Under the pieces are notes generated by a model that was not told the origin of the DNA, did no database searches, and was given only the letters and a program-made list of their open reading frames with translations. The position numbers and the translations under genes were made by a program. 64,000 bases of DNA from the NCBI RefSeq assembly GCF_036961565.1, contig NZ_JBAMDD010000001.1, forward strand, positions 372,001 to 436,000, given 5' to 3'. This DNA comes from Chitinimonas sp036961565. Lineage in GTDB: Bacteria > Pseudomonadota > Gammaproteobacteria > Burkholderiales > Chitinimonadaceae. Positions 42,679 to 50,776 of the stretch are shown in pieces (positions within the stretch are counted from its first letter, which is position 1; every line of letters starts with the position of its first letter).

Positions 42679-43376
42679 TCTTCCACTCCGTCGGCGCTGG
42701 CATAGCAATTGGCGGTCAAGGAGGAGACGCCATGGAATATCTCGTTCAGGGTGTGCCGCACTATGCTGGTGTCGGTGGGGACCAGGGAGATATCGAGATA
42801 GCTCTTGAGGGCGCTGACCAGATGGCGCCTGGCTTCCTGCACCCGCTTACGTGCGTTGACCTGGGAGATGTCCTGCCAGTGGGCAATTTCTTCATACGAG
42901 AGATTGTCGACAAAGCGCAGCGTGGCGACGGAACGCAGGCGGTCTGGCAGCGCGGCAAAGGCGCGTTGTATCTGGCGTGCCAGTTCATCGTCCAGCAACT
43001 GCTGTTCGGGCGAGCTGGGGCTGCTCTGGCCGAGCATGATGTCCATGCCTTGCAGTCGCTGGGTTTCGGCGATACGGCACCGCTGCTGGTCGATGAACTT
43101 GTTCTGGGCGACCTGGCGTAACCAGCCGCCCAGATGCCGGATACGGCGCAAGGCATCGGGGGACTCGGTGTAGATGCGCAGGACGACCTGGCTGAACAGA
43201 TCATTGGCGTCGTCGGTGTTGCCACCGGACAGGCGGCGGCAGTGATACAGCAGGTAGGGACGGTACTGCTTCAGGAAGTTTTCCAGGGACCTGTGCTCTC
43301 GCAAGGCCAGACTTTCGATCAATTGCTGTTCGGTGCGTGAGCCTGACGGCCCGTTCAAGGCGTGCTGATTCCCCAC
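42675..43376 (-). CDS. RNA polymerase sigma factor, sigma-70 (ECF-like)
   Basis: The 233-residue protein has sigma region 2 (NFLKQYRPYLLYHCRRL, DANDLFSQVVLRIY, HLGGWLRQVAQNKFIDQQR) and region 4 (FAALPDRLRSVATLRFVDNLSYEEIAH, VNARKRVQEARRHL). It lacks regions 1 and 3, as in extracytoplasmic-function sigma factors, but carries a C-terminal extension of about 45 residues. The start is GTG, eight bases after GGAGGAAA. Its stop overlaps the start of the 1043-residue protein gene, so it is the first gene of the operon and could drive it. No anti-sigma factor gene is visible. Confidence 0.9.
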   Translation of the reverse strand: MGNQHALNGPSGSRTEQQLIESLALREHRSLENFLKQYRPYLLYHCRRLSGGNTDDANDLFSQVVLRIYTESPDALRRIRHLGGWLRQVAQNKFIDQQRCRIAETQRLQGMDIMLGQSSPSSPEQQLLDDELARQIQRAFAALPDRLRSVATLRFVDNLSYEEIAHWQDISQVNARKRVQEARRHLVSALKSYLDISLVPTDTSIVRHTLNEIFHGVSSLTANCYASADGVEE

Positions 43377-43909
43377 AATGATTTCCTCCGGCTTTTTTTC
43401 GTATCGGCTGGTATTGCCGTCCAGGACGCGTCAAGGCGCCTGGGCTACTCACGACGAAGAGCAACGGTGCGAGCAACTCAAAGACGAGTGGCCGTGGAGG
43501 GTTGTGAAGTATTTCTGGAGAGGGCGATCAGCAATCGCGGCGGTCGTGGCCTAAATCGGACGCTTGGCCGGTGCTGTGCCGGCTATCTCGCTGCCGTGCT
43601 TGCTGGCAGGGGGTAACACTGCGTAGAAAGAGGAGGGTCGCCTGCGAGAATTGGCAGGGTGGTGATGGCATGCTTTGTGCCCGCCGGATACGAAAGGGCG
43701 GCTTGACTGGCGCGAGGAAGTGGGCCGGTATGCTGCGCAAGGCGTTACACTGGCGGCCCCACAAACCAGTACCTCGGCTATCGTATTGACCATACGATGT
43801 GATACCGGCCGTGCTGTTGGATGAACTGCCGCAAGCGTGCCTGTTACCTGTTGCTATCCCTGTTTACGCCAGCGCCATCGCTGCGTGGCCTGTCGGCTGC
43901 CTAACCACC
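43377..43909. other. Divergent intergenic region
   Basis: No gene is supported. It lies between the sigma factor operon (minus strand) and the L,D-transpeptidase-like gene (plus strand). The only clear structure is the inverted repeat at 43780. The last 111 bases could be coding if the downstream gene starts at the GTG at 43799. Confidence 0.5.
43780..43798. promoter_or_regulatory. Inverted repeat, operator candidate
   Basis: ATCGTAT and ATACGAT are exact complements separated by 5 bases. It lies upstream of the L,D-transpeptidase-like gene and about 400 bp from the sigma factor start. Confidence 0.35.
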
Positions 43910-44560
43910 ATGAGTGAGATCAACCAAGCCACGCTAGCGGGCCGCCATACCGTGGCGGAACGCGTGGCCCGGTTTTCGCCGGGGGTGGCATTGCGTCTGC
44001 GCCAGGCCGTGTTGCAAGCGGGCTTGCAGTACCCGCCACGGCATCTGGCCTACCTGGCCTTCAAGGCTGAGCGCGAGCTGTGGGTGTATGGGCGCGATGA
44101 GGCGCAGGGGCTGTGGCGGTGCATCAAGGCCTATCCGGTGCTGGCCGCCAGCGGCGAAGCCGGGCCCAAGCTGCGTGAGGGTGATGGGCAGGTTCCGGAA
44201 GGTTTCTACCAGGCGGAGTTGCTGAACCCCAATAGCCGTTACCATCTTTCGATCAGGCTGGACTACCCCAATGCATTTGATCGGCAGATGGCCATGCAGG
44301 CTGGCAGAACGCAATTGGGCGGCGACATCATGATTCATGGTGGCGCCCGTTCGACGGGCTGTCTGGCCATGGGGGACGAGGCTGCCGAGGATCTGTTCAT
44401 CCTGGCTGCGCTGGCCGGCAAGGCGCAGCTGCGCATCCTGGTGGGGCCATGGGATTTCCGGCGCAAGCCTGTGCTGCTGCCGGCTGCGGCGCCAGACTGG
44501 TTGCCGGGTTTATATGCGTCCTTGCATACGGCACTGGCAGATTATCCGCTGCAGGACTGA
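43910..44560 (+). CDS. L,D-transpeptidase (YkuD) family protein, YafK-like
   Basis: The 216-residue protein has the YkuD active-site motif IHGGARSTGCLAM with His143 and Cys151 (numbering from the chosen ATG). The upstream pattern AYPVLAASGEAGPKLREGD, VPEGFY and NPNSRYHLSIRLDYPNAFD is typical of the YafK branch. Enzymes of this type form or cut peptide cross-links or protein links in peptidoglycan in the periplasm. No signal peptide is seen from the ATG; an in-frame GTG at 43799 would add 37 residues including a hydrophobic stretch (CLLPVAIPVYASAIAAW) that could act as one, so the start is uncertain. Confidence 0.82.
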   Translation: MSEINQATLAGRHTVAERVARFSPGVALRLRQAVLQAGLQYPPRHLAYLAFKAERELWVYGRDEAQGLWRCIKAYPVLAASGEAGPKLREGDGQVPEGFYQAELLNPNSRYHLSIRLDYPNAFDRQMAMQAGRTQLGGDIMIHGGARSTGCLAMGDEAAEDLFILAALAGKAQLRILVGPWDFRRKPVLLPAAAPDWLPGLYASLHTALADYPLQD

Positions 44561-44635
44561 GCACTCGACTGCATGCAAAGCCTCATAACAACACCCATAA
44601 CAAAACCAGCTTCCCATAGGGGGCAGGAAGGAAAC

Positions 44636-45751
44636 ATGTTGAAACTGAATCGGCGCAACCGTCTGGGGGGCGTGCTACTGGCCTTGCTACTCAATGTGGG
44701 CGCCATGGCGGCGGACGTTGGCCGGCTGACCCAGGCTCTGCAGATAGATGCGCAAGCCATTGATGCCCACCTCAAGCAGTGGCTGCAGGCAAGGCAGATT
44801 CCTGGTGCTGCCCTGGCTATCGTGGAGCGGGGCGAGGTCAGATTGCTGCGCAGCTATGGCCTGGCCAATGTAGAGCACCAGGTGCCGGTCAGGCCGGAAA
44901 CGGTGTTTCAGTCGGGATCTGTGGGCAAGCAGATGACTGCCGTCGCAGTCATGCTGCTGGTGCAGGATGGCAAGCTGAAGCTGGACGACAAGCTGGCCCG
45001 CCACCTGCCGCAAGTCCCTGCCAGCTGGCGCAACATGACGGTGCGGCATCTGCTTACCCATACTTCGGGCCTGCCGGAGGACTGGCCGGAGAAGTTTGAC
45101 TATCGGCGCGACTACAGCGAGCCGGAGCTGGCGCGCTACATCATGGGTATGCCGCTGCAGGCCAAGCCTGGCGAGCGCTGGCAATACAGCAACCCTGGCT
45201 ATGTTTTGCTGGGGGTGTTGGTCAGCAAGCTGGCAGGGCAGTTCTATGGTGATTTCCTGCAGCAGCGGGTATTTATGCCGCTGGGCATGGATACCGCCAG
45301 GGTGATCAGCGAACGCGATATCGTGCCGCATCGTGCTGCCGGTTATCAGTTGATCGATGGCCGACTGAAGAACCAGGACTGGGTGTCGCCCACGCTCAAT
45401 ACCACGGCAGATGGCTCGCTCTATGTGGGCCTGCAGGACATGATCAAATGGGATGCATCGCTGCGCAATGCCACCCTGCTGACACCTGAGCATCTGGCCG
45501 AGCTGTGGCAGCCGGTGCGGCTCAATAACGGCAAGCGCCACCCCTATGGGTTGGGGTGGGAGCTGGGCCAGCGCAGCGGGCGGGAGTGGCTCTACCATGA
45601 TGGTGCCTGGCAGGGTTTTGAATCCTACGCTGCGCGCTACCGTGACGGCGGCCTGAGCCTGGTGGTGCTGCTCAACCGTAGCGATGCCGGCGTGGTTGAG
45701 CTGGCCGACGGCCTGATGAAGCTGCTGGAGCCTGCTGCTACTACGCCTTAG
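44636..45751 (+). CDS. Serine beta-lactamase-like hydrolase (class C fold)
   Basis: The 371-residue product starts at MLKLNRRNRLGG after AGGAAGGAAA and has a signal peptide ending in AMAAD, so it works in the periplasm. It contains the SxxK motif SVGK with Ser95 and Lys98, the YSN motif (WQYSNPGYVLLG), and a HDG element (YHDGAWQGF) near the KTG position. Proteins of this family hydrolyse or transfer D-amino-acid peptides or esters; true antibiotic resistance cannot be inferred. It follows the L,D-transpeptidase-like gene by 75 bp in the same direction and could act on peptidoglycan too. Confidence 0.9.
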   Translation: MLKLNRRNRLGGVLLALLLNVGAMAADVGRLTQALQIDAQAIDAHLKQWLQARQIPGAALAIVERGEVRLLRSYGLANVEHQVPVRPETVFQSGSVGKQMTAVAVMLLVQDGKLKLDDKLARHLPQVPASWRNMTVRHLLTHTSGLPEDWPEKFDYRRDYSEPELARYIMGMPLQAKPGERWQYSNPGYVLLGVLVSKLAGQFYGDFLQQRVFMPLGMDTARVISERDIVPHRAAGYQLIDGRLKNQDWVSPTLNTTADGSLYVGLQDMIKWDASLRNATLLTPEHLAELWQPVRLNNGKRHPYGLGWELGQRSGREWLYHDGAWQGFESYAARYRDGGLSLVVLLNRSDAGVVELADGLMKLLEPAATTP

Positions 45752-45786
45752 TGCCAAGGTGATGGCGGAGGGTGAACGCCTTTGCG

Positions 45787-46704
45787 CTAAGCGGCAGGCA
45801 GATGAGTGGCCAAGGCCTGGCGCCAGCCATGGCCTATCGCTCTTGCCGCCTGCAATACCAGTTCGCGGGCGGCATCGGGGCGCTTGCCTGCCCGATAGGC
45901 CATCATGACCTCCCATTCCCACAGCGGCAGATCGCTGAGTTCCAGCACCTTGAGCTGTCCGCGCGACAATTCGCGCAATGCGGCGATGGCCGGCATAAAT
46001 ACGATGAAACCGTGCTCCAGTGCCAGCTCGCAAGCCGTGGTGGCGGGCTGATTGGTATGCAGGGGCAAGGGCGCACGGCGGTGCTGGCGCAATAGCCTGA
46101 CCAGTGCCTCTGCATCCTGCCCCCACCATTGCGGCGAGATACGGGCGTCGGCAATGGCCGCCAGGGGCAGGGGGCCAGACTGCGCCAGCGGGTGGTCCGC
46201 CGCCACCATGGCGACAATGGGGGAGCGCGCCAGCATTTCCAGCTGTATGCCGGTAATGGTGGGGCGGTTGAATACGAAAGCCACTTTAAGCCGGCCTGCC
46301 AGTACACGCTCCATCAGTTCGGGCGAGTGATCGGTGTGGCAGAACAATTCCACTGGCTGCTCGGCCAGGGCGGCCACCAAAGGGCTGAAAACCAGTGAAG
46401 CCAGCGAGGGAGGGCAGCCCACGCGCGCCTCGGGCAGCACGGCGGCGCCCTGTATGGCCTGTCGGCCCTGGCTCAATTCGGATAGCGCACGCTTGACTGA
46501 CTCGAGGTACAGCAGGCAAGCCGGGGTGGCGACTGCACCGCGACGATGGCGTTGGAACAGCTGGGTGCCGAGGCTGGACTCCAGCTGGGCGATGCGCTGG
46601 CTGACCTGGGGTTGCGACCAGCCACGGGCGGCGGCGGCCTGGCTGAAGCTGCCACGCTCGGCGACATCCCGCAGCAGTTCGAGATCGCTGATCAATAGAG
46701 ACAT
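45787..46704 (-). CDS. LysR family transcriptional regulator
   Basis: The 305-residue protein has an N-terminal winged helix (LRDVAERGSFSQAAAARGWSQPQVSQRIAQLE), then a type 2 periplasmic-binding-like effector domain. It is divergent from a GNAT acetyltransferase gene with 97 bp between them, the usual layout for a LysR regulator and its target. A 12-bp palindrome lies 7 bp upstream of its start. The effector and target pathway are unknown. Confidence 0.93.
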   Translation of the reverse strand: MSLLISDLELLRDVAERGSFSQAAAARGWSQPQVSQRIAQLESSLGTQLFQRHRRGAVATPACLLYLESVKRALSELSQGRQAIQGAAVLPEARVGCPPSLASLVFSPLVAALAEQPVELFCHTDHSPELMERVLAGRLKVAFVFNRPTITGIQLEMLARSPIVAMVAADHPLAQSGPLPLAAIADARISPQWWGQDAEALVRLLRQHRRAPLPLHTNQPATTACELALEHGFIVFMPAIAALRELSRGQLKVLELSDLPLWEWEVMMAYRAGKRPDAARELVLQAARAIGHGWRQALATHLPAA

Positions 46705-46710
46705 AATGAT

Positions 46711-46722
46711 TTCTTATAAGAA
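46711..46722. promoter_or_regulatory. Palindrome at LysR gene start
   Basis: TTCTTATAAGAA is a perfect 12-bp palindrome next to the LysR start codon, followed by a further ACTATAAG. It could be the site for autorepression and for control of the divergent gene. Confidence 0.4.
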
Positions 46723-46801
46723 CTATAAGTGATGGTGGTGTTCCTGCATGGCAGGATAAGCCAGACAATACGGCCATCACAAGACCCTTGTCTGACACGC
46801 C

Positions 46802-47413
46802 ATGCCTACCCAACCGTCATTTGCCCGTATCGAGACTGAACGCCTGCTGCTGCGTGCGCCGGTGGCGTCGGATGTGGCGGCGCTGTATGAGATATTCGGC
46901 GATGCGGCGACCTGCCTGCACAACCCTGCCGGCCCACTGGCTAGCCCTGAAGCGGCTGCCGATGTGCTGTGGCGCTGGCAGATGCACTGGGCACGCCATG
47001 GTTTTGGCTTGTGGGTGATCTGCCAGCGCGATGCGCCGCAGGTGGTGCTGGGTTTTGGTGGCTTGTCCTGGCGGGAATACGGCCAGCAGCAACGCCTCAA
47101 TCTGGGTTTTCGCTTCCGCCCCTCGGCATGGGGGCAGGGCTATGCGACCGAACTGGGCCGCATGGCGTTGGCTATGGCGTTCGATACCCTGGGCGCAACC
47201 GAAGTCTGTGGCCTGGTTCGGCCCGGCAATACCGGCTCCCGTCGGGTATTGGAGAAGCTGGGCATGCTGCCTCACGGCGAACTGCGCGACTTTCCCTGGC
47301 TGGATGCCAGCCTGGTTTACCGGATACCGGCGGAGCGTCGGGCCAGCAACGAAGCTGAACCGCATGCGACGGGCCGCCCTGAGCGTGTGATGGCTGAACG
47401 CCTGGCTGCCTGA
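46802..47413 (+). CDS. GNAT family N-acetyltransferase (RimJ/RimL-like)
   Basis: The 203-residue protein begins with IETERLLLRAPVASDVAALY, typical of the RimJ/RimL branch. It has the acetyl-CoA loop in a form WGQGYATELGRMAL and the C-terminal GNTGSRRVLEKLGM helix. It would transfer an acetyl group to an amine of a protein N terminus or small molecule; the substrate is unknown. It is divergent from the LysR gene. The last 25 residues are a polar tail not typical of the family. Confidence 0.9.
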   Translation: MPTQPSFARIETERLLLRAPVASDVAALYEIFGDAATCLHNPAGPLASPEAAADVLWRWQMHWARHGFGLWVICQRDAPQVVLGFGGLSWREYGQQQRLNLGFRFRPSAWGQGYATELGRMALAMAFDTLGATEVCGLVRPGNTGSRRVLEKLGMLPHGELRDFPWLDASLVYRIPAERRASNEAEPHATGRPERVMAERLAA

Positions 47414-47427
47414 GCCAGCGTAGCCGT

Positions 47428-47910
47428 TTAGCCTTGCGGCCTGGCCAAGTGGGCCAGTGGCAGGGCGGTGGTCTGCTTGATGGCTTGCAGCACAAAGCTG
47501 GATTTCACATCCACCACCCCAGGGTGCTGCAGCAGCGTATCCATGACAAAGCGCGAGAAGTGGGCGAGGTCCTCGAAAACCACCCTGAGCAGGTAATCCA
47601 TTTCACCTGCCATGGCATGGCAGGTGACCACCTCGGGCCAGCCTTGCACGGCCTGGGCAAAGGCGGCGAACTGTCGTTCACGTTTGTCCAGCATTACCCG
47701 TACAAAGGCTTCTAGCCCCAGGCCTATCTTGGCCGGTTCTAGCAGCGCCACATACTGTGCAATCACGCCTTCCTGTTCCAGCCGTTTCAAGCGCCTGAGG
47801 GTAGGTGAGGGCGAAAGATTGATCGCCTCGGCCAGCTCCAGGTTGCTGAGGCGCCCTTCTTGCTGCAGCACCGACAGGATTTTCAGGTCGGTTTTATCCA
47901 GCTCAATCAT
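47428..47910 (-). CDS. Lrp/AsnC family transcriptional regulator
   Basis: The 160-residue protein has an N-terminal helix-turn-helix (LDKTDLKILSVLQQEGRLSNLELAEAINLSPSPTLRRLKRLE) and a C-terminal RAM effector domain (VVTCHAMAGEMDYLLRVV, MDTLLQHPGVVDVKSSFVL). Members bind amino acids and act as octamers. It is divergent from hppD, so it likely controls the tyrosine degradation genes in response to an aromatic amino acid; that link is inferred from position. A palindrome lies between the two genes. Confidence 0.93.
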   Translation of the reverse strand: MIELDKTDLKILSVLQQEGRLSNLELAEAINLSPSPTLRRLKRLEQEGVIAQYVALLEPAKIGLGLEAFVRVMLDKRERQFAAFAQAVQGWPEVVTCHAMAGEMDYLLRVVFEDLAHFSRFVMDTLLQHPGVVDVKSSFVLQAIKQTTALPLAHLARPQG

Positions 47911-47933
47911 TTCTTTGCTCGAATTGGTTCAAT

Positions 47934-47952
47934 ATTGGCATTTTATGCCAAT
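47934..47952. promoter_or_regulatory. Palindrome between Lrp-type regulator and hppD
   Basis: ATTGGCAT and ATGCCAAT are exact complements with TTT between. It starts 24 bp upstream of the regulator gene and fits the AT-centred sites used by Lrp-type proteins. Confidence 0.55.
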
Positions 47953-48080
47953 GCTGCGCTGCTTCCGAGCCCAATTTGCTAGCACATTGCGCGGCAGAAT
48001 TCGTATCCTGTCGGCACAGACAAACTAGGATGCGCAGGCTATGTGCGTCCATTTCCCACACTGGATAGAGGGCAGCAGCA

Positions 48081-49157
48081 ATGGCAGATCTTTATGAAAA
48101 CCCGATGGGTCTGATGGGCTTCGAGTTCGTGGAATTCGCGTCGCCCACACCCAATGTGCTCGAGCCGCTGTTCGAGAAGATGGGCTTCACATTGGTGGCA
48201 CGCCATCGCTCCAAGGATGTGCTGCTTTATCGCCAGGGCGATATCAACTTCATCGTCAACCGCGAGCCCAGGAGTGTGGCTGCCTATTTCACCGCCGAGC
48301 ATGGTCCATCGGCTTGCGGCCTGGCTTTCCGGGTCAAGGATGCGCACAAGGCCTACAACCGCGCGCTTGAGCTGGGGGCACAACCTATTGATATCCCCAC
48401 TGGCCCGATGGAACTGAAGCTGCCTGCCATCAAGGGTATTGGTGGTGCACCGCTATACCTGATCGACCGCTTTGAAGAAGGCAAGTCGATCTACGATATC
48501 GACTTCGAGTTTATTGAAGGCGTGGATCGCCATCCCAAGGGGCATGGCTTCAAGGTGGTGGATCACCTGACCCACAATGTGTATCGCGGCCGCATGAAAT
48601 TCTGGGCCGAGTTCTATGAGCACCTGTTCAATTTCCGCGAGATACGCTACTTCGATATCAAGGGTGAGTACACCGGCCTGACCTCGCGGGCGATGACTGC
48701 GCCGGACGGCATGATACGTATCCCGCTGAACGAAGAGTCCTCCAAGGGTTCGGGCCAGATCGAGGAATTCCTGATGAAGTTCAACGGTGAAGGCATACAG
48801 CATATTGCCCTGTTCACCGATGACCTGCTGCGCAGCATAGACCTGCTGCGCGAGGCGGGTATCCCATTGATGACTGCGCCGCGCGATACCTATTACGAAA
48901 TGCTGGAAGAGCGCCTGCCGGGCCATGGCGAGAATGTTGAGGCGCTGCGTACGCGCGGTATCCTGCTGGATGGCACTACCGAGGGCGACAAGCGTCTGCT
49001 GCTGCAGATATTCTCGGAAACCGTGCTGGGCCCGGTGTTCTTCGAGTTCATCCAGCGCAAGGGTGACGATGGCTTTGGCGAAGGCAACTTCAAGGCCTTG
49101 TTTGAATCGCTGGAGCGTGACCAGATACGCCGTGGCGTACTGAAGGCGGAGGCCTGA
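48081..49157 (+). CDS. hppD: 4-hydroxyphenylpyruvate dioxygenase
   Basis: The 358-residue enzyme converts 4-hydroxyphenylpyruvate with O2 to homogentisate, the entry step of tyrosine ring degradation. It has two VOC domains; the iron ligands are His162 (VDHLTHNV), His241 (QHIALFTDD) and Glu322 (FFEFIQRKG), with the spacing of bacterial enzymes. The length is typical. It is divergent from an Lrp-type regulator and followed after one base by the VOC gene and then phhA, forming an operon. A homogentisate dioxygenase gene is not in the window. Confidence 0.97.
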   Translation: MADLYENPMGLMGFEFVEFASPTPNVLEPLFEKMGFTLVARHRSKDVLLYRQGDINFIVNREPRSVAAYFTAEHGPSACGLAFRVKDAHKAYNRALELGAQPIDIPTGPMELKLPAIKGIGGAPLYLIDRFEEGKSIYDIDFEFIEGVDRHPKGHGFKVVDHLTHNVYRGRMKFWAEFYEHLFNFREIRYFDIKGEYTGLTSRAMTAPDGMIRIPLNEESSKGSGQIEEFLMKFNGEGIQHIALFTDDLLRSIDLLREAGIPLMTAPRDTYYEMLEERLPGHGENVEALRTRGILLDGTTEGDKRLLLQIFSETVLGPVFFEFIQRKGDDGFGEGNFKALFESLERDQIRRGVLKAEA

Positions 49158-49158
49158 C

Positions 49159-49698
49159 ATGAAGATAGATCGCATCCATCACGTGGCGTACCGCTGCAAG
49201 GACGCCAAGGAAACCGTGCTGTGGTACCAGCAGATGCTGAAGATGGATTTCATGCTGGCGATTTCGGAGGACCATGTGCCTTCGACCAAGGCAGCTGACC
49301 CCTATATGCATATTTTCATGGATGCAGGCCAGGGCAATGTGCTGGCATTCTTCGAGCTGCCTACCCAGCCCGAGATGGGGCGCGACCCCAATACCCCGGC
49401 GTGGGTGCAGCATATTGCCTTCAAGGTGAAGGATCGCGAGACCTTGCTTGAGTACCGCGCCCATCTGGAAGCCAATGGGGTCGATGTACTGGGGGTGACC
49501 GATCACGGTGCTTTCCATTCGATCTACTTCTTTGATCCGAACGGCCACAGGCTGGAACTGGCCTGCCCGGACCCGGATGAGGAGAATATGCTCAAGCGCC
49601 TGGATGAGGTGAAGTGGGAGATGCTGGAGGAGTGGTCGCGTACCAAGCGTGCACCCAAGCAAGGCGCCTTCCTGCATGAGCGTGAATTCCGGAATTGA
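49159..49698 (+). CDS. VOC superfamily metalloprotein
   Basis: The 179-residue protein has a single vicinal-oxygen-chelate domain with metal ligands likely in IHHVAYR, VQHIAFKV and HRLELACP (two His, one Glu). VOC proteins are dioxygenases, isomerases or ring-cleavage enzymes. It is placed between hppD and phhA, with 1 bp and 7 bp gaps, so it should act in aromatic amino-acid metabolism. Its reaction is not clear; a role in ring opening or in quinone/pterin chemistry is conceivable. The C terminus is an extended charged helix (KRLDEVKWEMLEEWSR). Confidence 0.88.
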   Translation: MKIDRIHHVAYRCKDAKETVLWYQQMLKMDFMLAISEDHVPSTKAADPYMHIFMDAGQGNVLAFFELPTQPEMGRDPNTPAWVQHIAFKVKDRETLLEYRAHLEANGVDVLGVTDHGAFHSIYFFDPNGHRLELACPDPDEENMLKRLDEVKWEMLEEWSRTKRAPKQGAFLHEREFRN

Positions 49699-49705
49699 GC
49701 GGATC

Positions 49706-50608
49706 ATGAGCACCTATATCGATTCTGCCGCTGCACCGGAAGAACGCGTCAAGCACGGCCTGGCGGCGGGCGATGCCGCACCGCCCAGCCCGGACTGGAC
49801 CATAGACCAGGGTTGGGAGAACTACACCGCTGAAGAGCATGGTGTCTGGAAAACGCTGTACGAGCGGCAGACCAAGCTGCTGCCTGGGCGAGCCTGCGAT
49901 GCCTATGTGGAGGGCATGCGTGACCTGCCCATGGGGCCGGATGAGATACCGGATTTTCGCAAGCTGTCCGAGACCCTGATGCGCAAGACGGGCTGGCAGA
50001 TTGTTGCCGTGCCTGGCTTGGTGCCAGACGATGTGTTCTTCGAGCACCTGGCCAATCGGCGTTTCCCGGCGGGCAACTTTATCCGCAAGCCGCACGAGCT
50101 GGACTACCTGGAAGAGCCGGACGTGTTCCATGATGTGTTCGGCCATGTGCCCATGCTGATGAACAAGGTGTTCGCGGATTACATCCAGGCCTATGGCGCG
50201 GGTGGCTTGCGGGCGCACAAGCTGGGTACGCTGAAGAATCTGGCGCGGGTGTATTGGTATACGGTGGAGTTTGGGCTGGTGCAGCAGAGCGACGGCCTGC
50301 GTATCTATGGTGCGGGCATCGCCTCGTCCTATACCGAGAGCATCTTCTCGCTGGATGACGCCTCGCCCAATCGCATCCGCTTTGATCTGGAAAGGGTGAT
50401 GCGCACCAACTACCGCATCGATGATTTCCAGGAAGTCTATTTCGTGCTGAACAACCTCGACGAACTGCTGGAGCTGGACCGCATCGACTTTGCGCCGCTA
50501 TATGCGCGCATCCAGTCGCAGCCAGAGCTGCAGCCGGGCGACATACTGCCTGTCGACGAAGTGCTGCATCGGGGTACAGGCGTCTATCATGGCGCGAAGA
50601 AAGCATAA
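49706..50608 (+). CDS. phhA: Phenylalanine 4-monooxygenase
   Basis: The 300-residue enzyme hydroxylates phenylalanine to tyrosine with O2 and tetrahydropterin. The non-haem iron ligands are His142 and His147 in HDVFGHVPM and Glu188 in YWYTVEFGL, with the 5 and 41 residue spacing of the bacterial enzyme. The start is the ATG after GGATC; a longer frame would run into the upstream gene. It lies 7 bp after the VOC gene in the hppD operon, so phenylalanine would be channelled to tyrosine and then, after transamination, to 4-hydroxyphenylpyruvate. A pterin carbinolamine dehydratase gene is not seen nearby. Confidence 0.97.
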   Translation: MSTYIDSAAAPEERVKHGLAAGDAAPPSPDWTIDQGWENYTAEEHGVWKTLYERQTKLLPGRACDAYVEGMRDLPMGPDEIPDFRKLSETLMRKTGWQIVAVPGLVPDDVFFEHLANRRFPAGNFIRKPHELDYLEEPDVFHDVFGHVPMLMNKVFADYIQAYGAGGLRAHKLGTLKNLARVYWYTVEFGLVQQSDGLRIYGAGIASSYTESIFSLDDASPNRIRFDLERVMRTNYRIDDFQEVYFVLNNLDELLELDRIDFAPLYARIQSQPELQPGDILPVDEVLHRGTGVYHGAKKA

Positions 50609-50776
50609 GGGGGCTGCTGTAAACCTCAGCTCGTCGCAACAGGATGTCGCACGCGAAGCATGTACATCGCCATATTCGCCATATCAGCGATATGCCGCGT
50701 TGAAATTTTTTGCTCGCATCCTGTCTTGCCTGGAAGCTGAGGTTGCTGCCCGTCCCCATAACATAGGAACTCAAGC

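Noticed and set aside
44636..45751. Antibiotic resistance gene
   Set aside because: The SxxK/YSN/HDG pattern is shared by many esterases and peptidases; the sequence alone does not support lactam hydrolysis.
44687..46129. Open frame of 480 codons opposite the beta-lactamase-like and LysR genes
   Set aside because: It covers two recognised genes on the other strand or in another frame and has no ribosome binding site or family resemblance.
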